Origin: Amia ocellicauda | Lineage: Eukaryota > Chordata > Actinopteri > Amiiformes > Amiidae | Assembly (NCBI RefSeq): GCF_036373705.1 | Contig: NC_089864.1 | Span: 3,528,501 to 3,592,500 of the forward strand | Length of the DNA stretch: 64,000 nt | Direction of reading: 5' to 3' | Shown: positions 23,074-34,081 of the stretch, in pieces | How positions within the stretch are numbered: the stretch's first letter is position 1 | Layout of the letters: the number at the start of each line of letters is the position of its first letter | Notes under the pieces: model-generated | What the model was told of the DNA's origin: nothing | What the model saw: the letters and a program-made list of their open reading frames with translations, nothing else | Database searches by the model: none | Program-made: the position numbers and the translations under genes

Positions 23074-24304
23074 CAGGGGCGGATGTAGCCATTTTCACCT
23101 GGGGTGGCAAGGGGGTGGCAGGAGGTAGTTGTAGGCTGGCATGGAGCCGTGGAAAAAAAAAAACACACAAACCAAATAAAATGTACTTTGGTGGCTTCTG
23201 AAGGGAGATTAACCAAAAACAGAACAGCCAGCCTAAATGTAAATCAGTATACATACTGGAAAATAGATTTGCCAGATATTGTTGGATTGGATTGATGCCT
23301 CATGCAGCTACAATATCTGCTGGACAACGGACGATGTGCTCTAAAGGACACACAAGTATGCCAATGATGGTGATTAAAGAATATTGAACAATTACTGCCT
23401 GGATGTTGTTCATTTGCCTATTTTTATTTTTTAGACAAAAAAACAGTGTAATAAAGTTAATCTGAAATACAATGGTATGTAGAATGCATGCAAAAGTAGC
23501 ATACATTACCTTTTAAAACTCATTAAATCAGATTTTATATACATGAAAAAATGTACAGATAGGAGTGTTTTCTTCAAACATAAGATAGCCTTTTTGATTA
23601 AGTAAGGCAATCAAGGTCTAATTACTAGTAAAGCAACACTTTGCTGTACATAAATCAGTCAACTAGGGCAGACATCTAACCCTAATGTATCTCCCATGGA
23701 TGTATAATAAGAGCGGCGGTACTGTTGCTTCACTGGCACTAGCATATGAGTAACATTAGCCTAACAGCAACGACATGCACACTTGTGACACTTAATAAAC
23801 ATATAGTCAAATGACAATAACTCAATTAGAACAACAGTGTACACTTAATGATGTTTTTACAATTCCAAAGTGTGCTTTGAAGGTACACTTATTTACTCAC
23901 CTTAAATACAAATATCAACGAAAAATGCATGAAAGAAATATTAGACCCACCTCTCTGATTTGAACCATAGAGTCTAGCCCGTCTGCAGGATGTCATGTTG
24001 AGAGCTTGCGGAGCTCAATGTTGCCTCCTCATGGTTGAGAAAATACATTGCACCTTCCATTAGAAAGCTGCTGCGATTATCTGTCAGTGAGTTATTCGAT
24101 GTGAAATTGGAGGGACCGTGTGACCGATGCCACCATAAATTATGATAACATTATAATTTAAATAATGCCAATAATAATAATAGTAATATTAATGAATGAA
24201 ATGTAGTATAATGTAAAAAATTGGCATATATTGGCATGGGGAGACTGGGGTGGCAAGTCTTTCTTGCAGTTGCCACCCCTTGCCACCCCTTGGATCTGCC
24301 AGTG
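23074..24304. mobile_element. hAT-type non-autonomous element
   Basis: Left end caggggcgg and right end ctgccagtg are imperfect inverted repeats, and both ends carry the inverted ggggtggcaagggggtggca motif. Flanking octamers are ggtggctg (23066-23073) and ggtgactg (24305-24312), an 8-bp duplication with one mismatch. Internal sequence is AT-rich and has no transposase frame. Confidence 0.82.
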
Positions 24305-24380
24305 GGTGACTGGGATTGGAGGATCCCAGTCATACTTCCTCACTCTCCCCAAGTGTAGCGACAGTGGATATGGCAGCGAC

Positions 24381-24560
24381 CTGACTTTATGTGAACCATT
24401 TTCTCATTGGAAAAAGGTACATTTCAAAATACCAGTGTCCTGGTCACAAAAGCAAAGTTTGGGGGGAATAATAGCAATTTTCTAAACTTTTGAGGCATAA
24501 GCAATTAAGAAATAACACTTACTACCCAGGAACAAAAATTGTGTTGCATGGTGTAATTGT
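24381..24560 (-). mobile_element. terminal fragment of the long-TIR Cys-rich element
   Basis: About 180 bp nearly identical to the inverted terminal arms at 34082-34271 and 55803-55937: gactttatgtgaac, then ggtcacaaaagcaaagttt, aggcataagcaatta and cacttactacccagg in the same order. Only this one end is present. Confidence 0.85.
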
Positions 24561-24659
24561 TAGTGAAAGGTTATTAATTTAGACAAGTGTGTGAAGAAAA
24601 TAACAAATAAAATCGAAAATTGAACCGAATCGAAAATGTGTGGAATCGTTATACCCCTA

Positions 24660-26240
24660 GTGAGCAAACATAAGAAAGTTTACAAACGAGAGGAGGCCAT
24701 TCAACCTATCGTCCTTGTTTGGTGTCCATTAATAACTGAGTGATCTAAGGATCCTATCCAGTCTATTTTTGAATGTTCCCAAATTTTCAGCTTCAGCCAC
24801 ATCGCTGTGGAGTTTGTTCAGATTGTGACACCTCTGTGTGTGAAGAAGTGTCTCCTGTTTTCTGTCTTGAATGCCTTGAAGCCCAATTTCCATTTGTGTC
24901 CCCGGGTGCGTGTGTCCCTGCTGATCTGGAAAAGCTCCTCTGGTTTGATGTGGTCGATGCGCTTCATGATTTTGAAGACTTGAATCAAGTCCCCACGTAG
25001 TCTCCTCTGTTCCAGGGTGAAAAGGTTCAGTTCCTCAGTCTCTCAGTAGGACATTCCCTTCAGACCTAGAATAAGTCTGGTTGCTCTCCTCTGAACTGAC
25101 TCTAGAGCAGCGATATCTTTCTTGAAGTGTGGAGCCCAGAACTGCACACAGTATCCAGATGAGCTCTAACTAGTGCATTGTACAGTCTGAACATCACTGC
25201 CCTTGTTCTCAATTCTACACTTTTGACAATATACCCTAACATCCTGTTTGCCTTTTATATTGCTTCCCCACATTGTTTGGATGGAGAAAGTGAGGAGTCC
25301 ACATAGACTCCTAGGTCTTTCTCATGCGTTACTTCATCTAGTTCTATTCCTCCTATAGTGTAATGATAGTGAACATTTTTGTTACCTGCATGTAATACCT
25401 TGCACTTGTCCACATTGAATTTCATTTGCCAGGTGTCGGCCCACAACTGAATATTATCTAAGTCCCTTTGAATAGCCTGTGCTGCCGAGATTGTATCTGC
25501 TGAGCCACCTATTTTAGTAGCATCTGCAAATTTGACAAGTTTGCTAACAATCCCAGAGTCCAGATCATTAATATAGATTAGAAAAAGCAAAGGCCCTAGT
25601 ACTGATCCCTGTGGAACTCCACTAACAACCTCACTCCAGTTAGAAGTGACTCCTCTAATCGACACCCTCTGTTTCCTAGACATCAACCAGTTCATAATCC
25701 ATCTACTTACATTACCCTGAATGCCTACAGCTTCCAATTTGAGGATCAGTCTTTGGTGTGGAACCTTATCAAAAGCTTTTTGTAAATCTAAGTATATCAT
25801 ATCATAAGCTTTCACGTGATCTACAGCTGCAGTTGCATGTTCAAAAAAGTCCAATAAATTAGTAAGACATGATCTGCCTCGTCTAAACCCGTGTTGACGA
25901 TCTCCAAGAATATGGTTTTCATTAAGATGCTCCTCTATTTTCTGTCTAATAATTTTCTCCTACATTTTGCAGGTGATGCAGTTGAGACTGATTGGTCTGT
26001 AATTTCCTGGTTTTGTCCCCTTTCTTGTGGATTGGTATGACATTTGCTGTCTTCCAGTCAGTGGGCACATCCCCTGTTCTAAATGCCATTTGGAATATTT
26101 GAGTTAGATTTCTTTAAGTACTGTTGGAAATATACCATCTGGCCCAGGTGATTTGTTTGTTTTTAATTCTGCTAGTCCCTTTAGTACCTCCTTCTCATTT
26201 ATCCTGATCTCTCTTAGGGTTTGACTGGACTGGACTGTGG
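24660..26240 (-). mobile_element. CR1-type LINE fragment
   Basis: Reads on the - strand from about 26240 down to a 3' end near 24660. The longest open frame (25255-25854) carries RT motifs YLDLQKAFDKVPHQRLI, SGVPQGSVLGPLLF and FADATKIGG, followed in other frames by CR1 C-terminal motifs ([28 protein letters not shown]). The catalytic FADD is FADA, so the polymerase is dead. Upstream, 26104-26220 encodes the LAELKTNKSPGPDGI segment in another frame. Frameshifts and a 5' truncation are evident. Confidence 0.92.
25255..25854 (-). pseudogene. CR1 reverse transcriptase fragment
   Basis: A 199-residue frame with RT blocks 3-7: AFDKVPH, WIMNWLMSRKQRV, GVPQGSVLGP, FADATKIGG, WADTWQMKFNVDKCKVLH and KDLGVYVDSSL. 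The second catalytic Asp is replaced by Ala. Confidence 0.9.
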
Positions 26241-26517
26241 CATGTCGTCTGTTTTTATTTTGTAAAAGACAGACACACACTCTATGCAGGGGGGCGACAG
26301 CTGAATCCCAGTAAAGTGCGGTCCGAGGGAGGGGTTGCCACAGTGTGGTTCTGGCAGGGTTGCCAACCATCCGTAAAAACACATGGGCATGCAAACACTT
26401 GCACAAATCACACTCGCACATACTCTCATACACACACACTTTGAGATATTGTGCGGGGGCTTCAGGAAAATCAATATTATTTCTTGGGTTTCAAAACTGA
26501 ACCTAGAAGCTACTCAC

Positions 26518-26571
26518 TTGAATGGTTGTCGTCATTGTCATCGTCATCATCATCATCATCATCATCTTCAC
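26518..26571 (-). CDS. acidic stalk mini-exon (54 nt) made of an ATC/GAT microsatellite
   Basis: A phase 1-1 exon between ttatttcag and gtgagt that reads E followed by a run of Asp with Asn, then HSS. The coding sequence is largely a (GAT)n trinucleotide repeat. The flanks match those of the 30-nt exons at 17885 and 21312 (ESSGNGNHA), so the repeat has probably expanded inside a homologous exon. Confidence 0.5.
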
Positions 26572-26690
26572 CTGAAATAAACAGATTCAGTTGGAGACAC
26601 ACACACGCAAATGCACAGGCACTCACACACTCAAGCTCACACATGCAGACGCAGACACTCACACTCGGAGATATTGTGCCGGGGGTTTCC

Positions 26691-26870
26691 AGAGGTGTAA
26701 TTAGTCGGAAGTCATACTTGAGTAGAAGTGAAAATATTCTTAAAAAAAAAAAAAGACACCTTACTCCAGTAATAGTAAAGAGTCTTTCAAGAGTACAGAA
26801 GTACCAAAAGTGAGAGTAAATGGTGATTTTAGTAATAAAGCGAATGGGCATGTGTTCGTGTGTGAAGCTA
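26691..26870 (+). mobile_element. end of a 'ccagaggtgtaa' repeat (hAT-like)
   Basis: A segment starting ccagaggtgtaattag and containing gtcatacttgagtagaag, a pattern seen at ends of common fish hAT-type repeats. A related, oppositely oriented end is at 36200-36423 and an inverted copy with the same flank is at 62340-62420. Whether 26691 and 36423 are two ends of one nested element is unknown. Confidence 0.45.
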
Positions 26871-27299
26871 ATCAAGAGGCACGCCAGAGATTCATCTGAG
26901 GTTTTAAGCTAACATTTTATTTTCCATAAATTATCAACGCATTTTGTTATTTTTTATGGTTCCTCAATTTAATCTCGAAAAAAACCACGTTATTTATGCA
27001 CAGATCTGGAAATTACTTTCACTTGTATTCAATATTAACAGGGTAACATTGGGGGATTTATACAATAGCCTATTTTGAGTTCTTGGCAAACTCACTGTTC
27101 ACACACACAGTTGTATAATAAAACACCAAACAAAATAAACACTATTGTAGTGAACGGGGGTCTCTTTTACTTGTTACTGCTGATGCGTGTGTTGTGTCCC
27201 TGGCCGTTTAAGCCTCTAAAGATCAAAGAGGCTTTTAATTTGCAATATAAAATTACTTGGTCTATTTTTAACATGCAGGCTGGGCCTATATACAGAACA

Positions 27300-28121
27300 C
27301 ATTTTTCCATAGGAATCCTGAGGGTGATTGGTGTGATTAACTGTATGCACATCCCCATTAGAGCACCCCTGGGAGGAGGATTATGTGAATAGGAAGTAAT
27401 TTCACAGCATCAATGTTCAAGTATTTGATCATATCGTATTTGAACTGACATGTAGGCTAGTCTACATTATTTTGTCCTCAAAACTTCTACTTATATTCAA
27501 GACAATTAAAGACACATTAGATGGTGATTTTTTAACAATGGTAGTATGTTAAAATGGCCTGAATTCCTTTGTCAGATGACATGCGATCACCATTTAATGG
27601 TGACCAGTCTGGAGGCTAGGTGGCCGGGGTCGGTGCATGATTCACGCATATTTCAGGAATCCACTCTTGGTCAGAGATTTGAACAAGGTAAGACAACCAC
27701 CACCCTATATTTCACACATCATGCTGTATTGTGACAATTTCTTTCTATCATTCAAAGGGCGTTTTGATGGTCTGCTGCTTGGGGACAGAGGCTACCCATG
27801 TCTGCGTTACCTGATGACCCCCTATCCTGACCCACAAACAAGGGAACAAAATATAATGTGGCTCACAGTAACACAAGGGTCAGGATAGAGATGACATTTG
27901 GGGTCATCAAAGCTTGCCTGCAAGGCTTACGGGTGTGTGTGGAGCGGGCATGTGAGGTGGTGGAAGCATGTGTGGTGCTCCATAACATTGCCACTATTAG
28001 AAAAGAAAGAGCACCATGCCAGCTGCCGATGCCACCAGATGTAGTGGACCCAGTGACGTTGGTTCACCGGACAAGAAGAGCCATCAGAGAGGCCATCACA
28101 AATCAATTTTTCAACCAATAA
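27300..28121 (+). pseudogene. Harbinger (HARBI1-like) transposase remnant
   Basis: Readable segments in several frames: VIGVINCMHIPIRAP (27325 on), DHHLMVTSLEARWPGSVHDSRIF (about 27575-27650), GLLLGDRGYPCLRYLMTPY (about 27770) and RIEMTFGVIKACLQGL (about 27885), ending REAITNQFFNQ. These are the DDE nuclease blocks of the family. The first catalytic Asp of the usual VIGxIDxTHI block is Asn, and at least three frame changes occur, so the enzyme is inactive. Confidence 0.88.
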
Positions 28122-28194
28122 GAAAACATTATTTATTGATATGTGTATTTATTTATTGGCATTCTCCCTTTCCTGAAAATTAAAAAAACAAAAG

Positions 28195-29430
28195 TTACAG
28201 ATGGTAGATTGATGAAAGGATGGTCACTGTATAGCAATGGGCAATGTATACCGATACCTTTTTGTTATGTTCCAATTTTTCGATTTCCATTTTCTTTATT
28301 TGTAGCCTTTTTATCTGGCAGTCGAGCTCAAGCGCACGCTTATACAGCGAGTGTACATTGTCAGATCCAGTCTGCACTGCAAAACACATTGAGAGAATGA
28401 ACATGGCATGCAGGATTCGACATCATTTGTGTTTCATATTGTCAGTATGAATACTTATATTAATAGCAAAGAAAAAGCTACCCTTTGGGTTCTCTGTGAG
28501 GCCTGAGAGGAGGTAGCCATGGGTGGGGAGAGTGGTTGATTTAGCTCCTCCTGAAAGACAATAATGCGAAGGTTCACTCTCATTAAATAGATGTATGAAT
28601 GGAAATATCAGCTCATTACAATTTGCCATACATAGCCTAGTATTATCCCATGTTAGTCACAGTTAAATAGACATGAAAGTACAAGTGATTAAATGGGTCA
28701 ACCTGGATGTGTGTGTCAGACATGGTCTCCTCACCCAAGTCCTCCTGAAAAACAATTTAAGAGAAAAGCTGTTAAATTGTGTCAACATATCAGCATTGAA
28801 AAATCCACTAAACTCCTCAATTATTTCCACACTTACACACTTTCACACTTACACTTACCTGAGAGTCAGATGAGGGACATGCTGGTGGCTGGAGCAGATC
28901 AATAGTAATCCCCTGAACTGTACATAAGACAGGCATGTGAACTACTAATACAATTATTTTAAACTGGGAAATCAAAACAATTTATATGATATTACCCTGT
29001 ACATAAAGGGTGGACATCAAGCTGCCACCAGGGTCAGAACTGATTGTGAACTGTGGCTGTGAACACATGAATAGGCTATTATAAGTGTAGGCTACACACC
29101 ACATCTGTACTGTGTATTAATGATGAGTATTATTAATACACACCACCTGAGAGAATATTTGTATATTTCATCCGGACTTGTTGCAGGTGCGTTTCCACTG
29201 GGGCTGCAGCTGAAATGAGTGTTAGAATGAAGTTTTGTCCGTAAGACAAAATAGAGAACATATGATACGAATTGACTCTGTCTGCAATGCGCTGCCAACA
29301 GGCCTCCCTTTCTTTGTTGTCGCCACGGTATTACATTTATCCGCTAGCCTTTCTTTAACCCTCATATCTGACATTATCAGCCGCATTATTCCGGGGCGGT
29401 GCGGCGCACAGACACCGCGCACACACTGCG
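28195..29430 (-). pseudogene. probable Harbinger Myb/SANT-like partner remnant
   Basis: On the - strand a frame near 29300 reads KEREACWQRIADRVNS, resembling the helix of Myb/SANT-like proteins carried by Harbinger elements. Exon-like pieces with splice sites follow at about 28860-28920 and 28490-28555. 28195-28404 encodes a charged helical C-terminus (ALELDCQIKRLQIKKMEIEK). Frames are broken. Confidence 0.45.
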
Positions 29431-29492
29431 CATGCGCTGCCCAACACGCCTCTTTGCAGTTCAGTCACACCGAGTCAACTGAGCGCCATCTT
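29427..29492. promoter_or_regulatory. NRF1-like and YY1-like sites
   Basis: TGCGCATGCGC (29427-29437) is a full palindromic NRF1 consensus and GCGCCATCTT (29483-29492) is the reverse of the AAGATGGCGC YY1 consensus. They lie in the only CpG-rich patch of the surrounding 15 kb, upstream of the - strand Harbinger partner gene. Confidence 0.5.
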
Positions 29493-29683
29493 AACCAGCG
29501 TCGCAGTGCGATTAACACAGTTTAACAACCAGACTGTCAGCCCTGACTTTCCCTGATAACCCCGAGTTCAATCTGAGTAGGTTAAACTCCCTTCCTAGTG
29601 CACCTTTATTTATTTATTATAATGTAATCTAGTGCACTGTGGTGCAGGAGACTGGGTTTGAATCTCAAAACTCCCCAGGATGT

Positions 29684-29685
<2 letters not shown>

Positions 29686-29714
<29 letters not shown>
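29686..29714. repeat. (TA)n microsatellite
   Basis: Uninterrupted TA dinucleotides, followed by a degenerate AT-rich tail to about 29765. Confidence 0.95.
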
Positions 29715-29721
<7 letters not shown>

Positions 29722-30289
29722 ATTGATTTTGTAGCCACACTCTTTCGTTATATATATAATTATAAAGTCAAATGTGATGTCCTTATGCATGCCATCTTAA
29801 AAACTTTTGTTTTATATAAAGTGTAAACATCACCATGGACATGATTTTGGGACCTTTTCTCATATACAGTTGTGCTAGTATTCACTTCATGATATGAATG
29901 TTAATATGTACAAAATCATTTAATTATGCATATTTTTGAATACTGTATCTTTTATGGACAACTGTGATTAAAGTAGAGCTGCTGTGATGTTCACCCACAC
30001 ATTGTCTTTTTAATGGGGATGTTTGTCTTATTGTACAATGCTACAGTAATGGATATTGCTGTAGATCATTAACTTCTCATCGTCCACGCTGTTTGTCATG
30101 GGGTGCATGCGTATACTGTGCATGTGTCCATGTGGGTTGACGTCACTTCTGATTGGTCAGATTCTTTCCAGTCCCGGTGAAAAATTCAAGAAGGTAGACA
30201 ATTTATATCTTAGCGATGCTAATTGTCTTAAAGCAGTGTGGAGCTCCTATTGAAATACAGGTAGTTCAGACTTTATATTCATGTCTGAC

Positions 30290-31250
30290 GCAGGATGAGC
30301 CTTTTAGAAGGATGTGAAAGAAACATAGCTCTTGGAGCTAAAACTAATGCAAAGAGCTTTTTTCAATACTACAACAGCAAGAGGTCAATATAGGAGGAAG
30401 TGAAACATAAATATAAAAAATGGAAGTATCTATGAAAACAAACCTGATGTGGCAAATGTTCTAAATGAGTATTTCACAGAGCTTTTTAAATTCTATGCTT
30501 TTGACAATATACTGTAACAATATTTGTCTTTTTTATTGGATGGAGAAAGTGAGGACTAAACATGGACTCCTAGTTCTTTCTCATGTATTACTTCCTCTAG
30601 TTCTATTCCTCCCATAGTGTAATTATCGTGGACATTTTTGTTACCTGCATGTAATACCTTGAACTTGAATTTCATTTGCCAGGTGTCGGCCCACAACTGA
30701 ATGTTATCTAAGTCCCTTTGAATAGCCTGTGCTGCCAAGATTGTATCTGCTGAGCCACCTATTTTAGTATCATCTGCAAATTCGACAAGTTTGCTAACTA
30801 TCCCAGAGTCCAGATCATTAATATAGGTTAGAAAAAGCAAAGGCTCTAGTACTGATCCCTGTGGATCTCCACTAACAACCTCACCCCAGTTAGAAGCGAC
30901 TCCTCTAATCGACACCCTCTGCTTCCTATTCATCAACCAGTTCATAATCCATCTACTTACATTACCCTGAATGCCTACAGTTTCCAATTTGAGGATCAGT
31001 CTTTGGTGTGGAACCTTGTCAATAGCTTTTTGGAAATCTAAGTATATCATATCATATGCTTTCACGTGATCTACAGCTGCAGTTGCATGTTCAAAAAATT
31101 CTAATAAATTAGTAAGACATGATCTGCCTCGTCTAAACCCATGTTGACTATCACCAAGAATATGGTTTTCATTAAGATGCTCCTCTGTTTTCTGTCTAAT
31201 AATTTTATATACCATCTGGACCAGGTGATTTGTTTGTTTCTAATTCTGCT
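30290..31250. mobile_element. rearranged CR1 LINE (opposed fragments)
   Basis: From about 30290 to 30485 the + strand reads CR1 codons before the RT domain (RNIALGAKTNAKSFFQYYNS..., NVLNEYFTELF). From 31250 back to 30490 the - strand reads RT blocks (HGFRRGRSCLTNLLEF, YLDFQKAIDKVPHQ, FADDTKIGG, GVHV). The two pieces are head to head with no 3' UTR between them. RT has GDPQGS in place of GVPQGS and the intact FADD. Confidence 0.85.
30556..31215 (-). pseudogene. CR1 reverse transcriptase fragment
   Basis: A 219-residue open frame covering RT palm blocks, about 90% alike to the CR1 frame at 25255-25854. It keeps FADD but has lost the rest of ORF2, so it is a fossil. Confidence 0.88.
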
Positions 31251-31652
31251 AATTTGAAGAGCTTCGTGGCAAAACATGATACTTAAGCCAATTCCACATA
31301 TAATTCAAGTTATTTGGATATACTCCTAAAGAGTATCGCTTTTCACTTAGTATACACAGTTTAATCTAAAATGTGTTATGTCTTGTAATTCAATGTGAAA
31401 AATGTGTATTTTGTTTATTCCAAAATATGAAATTTGACCTTTGACTGAATTATATGAAAACGCAATATATACATTTTAGCCAATCAGCTTAGCGCTCGAT
31501 TTAAGTTTAGCACTGACCTCTGAAACGGTGAATGTTGACATGATCACAATGAATACATCATGCAGCAATGTTGACGAAATATCAGACAATATCACACATT
31601 ACAAACCCATACTTAATCTTTGGAAAGTGATGTTTCTGTGAAATAAATGGAC

Positions 31653-31850
31653 AGACTAAAACGAATGACAAAACGGAATGCCCATAGACTACAATGGGGA
31701 AAACAGGAGGACAGTCTATATCTCCAAATCCCCCAAAGGAATCCTCAAATCCTGAATATGCTTTAAAATAACCTCATATAAAACATAAAAGTGGAATGAT
31801 ATGGAATGACAGCTGATTTCCATGGAATAACAGGCCTGGAATACCGAACA
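31653..31850 (+). repeat. left arm of a 200-bp inverted repeat
   Basis: Its reverse complement matches 33716-33925 over about 200 bp (shared blocks: ttccaggcctg, tggaaatca, cattccacttttatgt, ggttattttaaag, ttttccccattgtagtcta). The arms flank a 1.9-kb interval that holds a PHD-like fragment and a young Tc1 insertion. Confidence 0.88.
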
Positions 31851-31864
31851 TGCACTGAAAACTT

Positions 31865-32005
31865 GTTGTCACAAAACAGAAATATTTTGATTTTCAAGCA
31901 GGTTTCACAAATGAAATACTTTGGAGGTTTGATGATGTTTGTTGAAAGGCAAGCTCCATGATACCACTTCCTGCATTGACAACAGAAAACCATGCCCTCT
32001 CTCAT
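31865..32005 (-). pseudogene. half PHD-type zinc finger fragment
   Basis: The - strand frame reads VFCCQCRKWYHGACLS ... YFICETCLK: a C-x2-C, then WYH-x2-C, then C-x2-C, the C-terminal half of a PHD finger. It lies between the inverted arms. Such fingers occur in chromatin proteins and in several DNA transposons; the latter is more likely here. The N-terminal half is not visible. Confidence 0.45.
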
Positions 32006-32427
32006 TTGATTGGTTCATTTACTAAACAAACCTTGTCTACAGCAAAAAAAAATAACATATTTGATTAAATAGAACCTATTGCTTTAATATTAAAAATGGA
32101 ATAAAATAGAAATTATTTCTTGATTGGCAATTACTGTGAAGGAATGGATTAACAATATAATTTTCTGTAGTTTGAAAAGCAAATAAAGATCATTAATCAC
32201 TTAATTATCGTAATGCTGTCCATGCCTTTATCACTGTTCATTTCTTATTAATAGTCTTTATAATATTTCTATGCACTTGGATTTAGACACTTTATTGGGG
32301 GTGATTTACAATTGTTTCAAGATATGACATTATTTTACATACAGTTGCCTATTTACACAGTTTATTTTTTCAGATAAGGTTGAACTTGCAGTGTACATAA
32401 ATGTAGATGATGGAATATATGTATGTA

Positions 32428-33645
32428 CACTCACCTAAAGGATTATTAGGAACACCTGTTCAATTTCTCATTAATGCAATTATCTAACCAACCAATCACA
32501 TGGCAGTTGCTTCAATGCATTTAGGGGTGTGGTCCTGGTCAAGACAATCTCCTGAACTCCAAACTGAATGTCTGAATGGGAAAGAAAGGTGATTTAAGCA
32601 ATTTTGAGCGTGGCATGGTTGTTGGTGCCAGACGGGCCGGTCTGAGTATTTCACAATCTGCTCAGTTACTGGGATTTTCACGCACAACCATTTCTAGGGT
32701 TTACAAAGAATGCTGTGAAAAGGGAAAAACATCCAGTATGCGGCAGTCCTGTGGGTGAAAATGCCTTGTTGATGCTAGAGGTCAGAGGAGAATGGGCCGA
32801 CTGATTCAAGCTGACAGAAGAGCAACTTTGACTGAAATAACCACTCGTTACAACCGAGGTATGCAGCAAAGCATTTGTGAAGCCACAACATGTACAACCT
32901 TGAGGCGGATGGGCTACAACAGCAGAAGACCCCACCGGGTACCACTCATCTCCACTACGAATAGGAAAAAGAGGCTACAATTTGCACAAGCTCACCAAAA
33001 TTGGACAGTTGAAGACTGGAAAAATGTTGCCTGGTCTGATGAGTCTCGATTTCTGTTGAGACATTCAGATGGTAGAGTCAGAATTTGGCGTAAACAGAAT
33101 GAGAACATGGATCCATCATGCCTTGTTACCACTGTGCAGGCTGGTGGTGGTGGTGTAATGGTGTGGGGGATGTTTTCTTGGCACACTTTAGGCCCCTTAG
33201 TGCCAATTGGGCATCGTTTAAATGCCACGGCCTACCTGAGCATTGTTTCTGACCATGTCCATCCCTTTATGACCACCATGTACCCATCCTCTGATGGCTA
33301 CTTCCAGCAGGATAATGCACCATGTCACAAAGGTCGAATCATTTCAAATTGGTTTCTTGAACATGACAATGAGTTCACTGTACTAAACTGGCCCCCACAG
33401 TCACCAGATATCAACCCAATAGAGCATCTTTGGGATGTGGTGGAACGGGAGCTTCGTGCCCTGGATGTGCATCCCACAAATCTCCATCAACTGCAAGATG
33501 CTATCCTATCAATATGGGCCAACATTTCTAAAGAATGCTTTCAGCACCTTGTTGAATCAATGCCACGTAGAATTAAGGCAGTTCTGGAGGCGAAAGGGGG
33601 TCAAACACAGTATTAGTATGGTGTTCCTAATAATCCTTTAGGTGA

Positions 33646-33648
<3 letters not shown>
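32428..33648 (+). mobile_element. Tc1-like transposon, copy 1
   Basis: 1,221 bp bounded by inverted repeats cactcacctaaaggattatt / aataatcctttaggtgagtg, about 28 bp, with TA on each side. It inserted between the arms of an older inverted repeat and next to a (TA)n run. It differs from copy 2 (42878-44098) at only about a dozen positions, so both moved recently. Confidence 0.97.
32576..33616 (+). pseudogene. Tc1 transposase with one nonsense codon
   Basis: The frame is colinear with the 346-residue frame of copy 2 but has TGA at 32756-32758 where copy 2 has CGA (Arg), a C-to-T change. The remaining frame 32792-33616 is open. DDE residues are in place: AWSDESRF, FQQDNAPCHK and the SPDINPIEHLWD block. 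Another change in the N-terminal helix-turn-helix part is VYKECCEK for VYKEWCEK. Confidence 0.95.

Positions 33649-33678
<30 letters not shown>
33646..33678. repeat. (TA)n microsatellite
   Basis: Starts at the right TA of the Tc1 insertion, so the element seems to have entered a TA-rich site. Confidence 0.95.
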
Positions 33679-33682
<4 letters not shown>

Positions 33683-33715
33683 GTCAATCCAATTTGTTAT
33701 GTTTTCAGTGTTTTT

Positions 33716-33925
33716 TCACTATTCCAGGCCTGCCATTTCATGGAAATCAACTGTCATTCCACACCATTCCACTTTTATGTATTATATAAGGTTATTTTAA
33801 AGAAAGTGTATTCAGGATTTTAGGATTACTGTTTTCCTTCTGTTTTCCCCATTGTAGTCTATTGGGCATTCCACTCCCCATTATAGCAAATGGGTATTCC
33901 GTTATGTCATTCATTATTCTGTCCC
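33716..33925 (-). repeat. right arm of the 200-bp inverted repeat
   Basis: Partner of 31653-31850; see that entry for matching blocks. Beyond 33925 the similarity is lost. Confidence 0.88.
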
Positions 33926-34081
33926 AAATACAGCCTCCTGTCCTGACCCGTGATGTCCCCCACAATAAACTGACAATATAGTTACATCAACATTTACTTG
34001 TGTTCTAGGTAAATGGGCATTGTGATTGTATTTATATTTATGTAGTTAAATATCAGCAACAGCCATTTAGAAATAATAACA

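Larger units (their letters stand above)
27060..29520. mobile_element. PIF/Harbinger element, decayed, two-gene layout
   Basis: A HARBI1-like DDE transposase lies on + (about 27300-28121) and pieces of a second protein on - (28195-29430), the usual convergent two-ORF arrangement of Harbinger elements. A compact promoter-like stretch sits at the right end (29427-29490). I could not fix exact termini or the 3-bp target duplication. Confidence 0.75.

Noticed and set aside
27060..28121. Domesticated HARBI1 gene
   Set aside because: Catalytic Asp lost, several frameshifts, and a second Harbinger-type gene in the same element; it is a decayed transposon copy.
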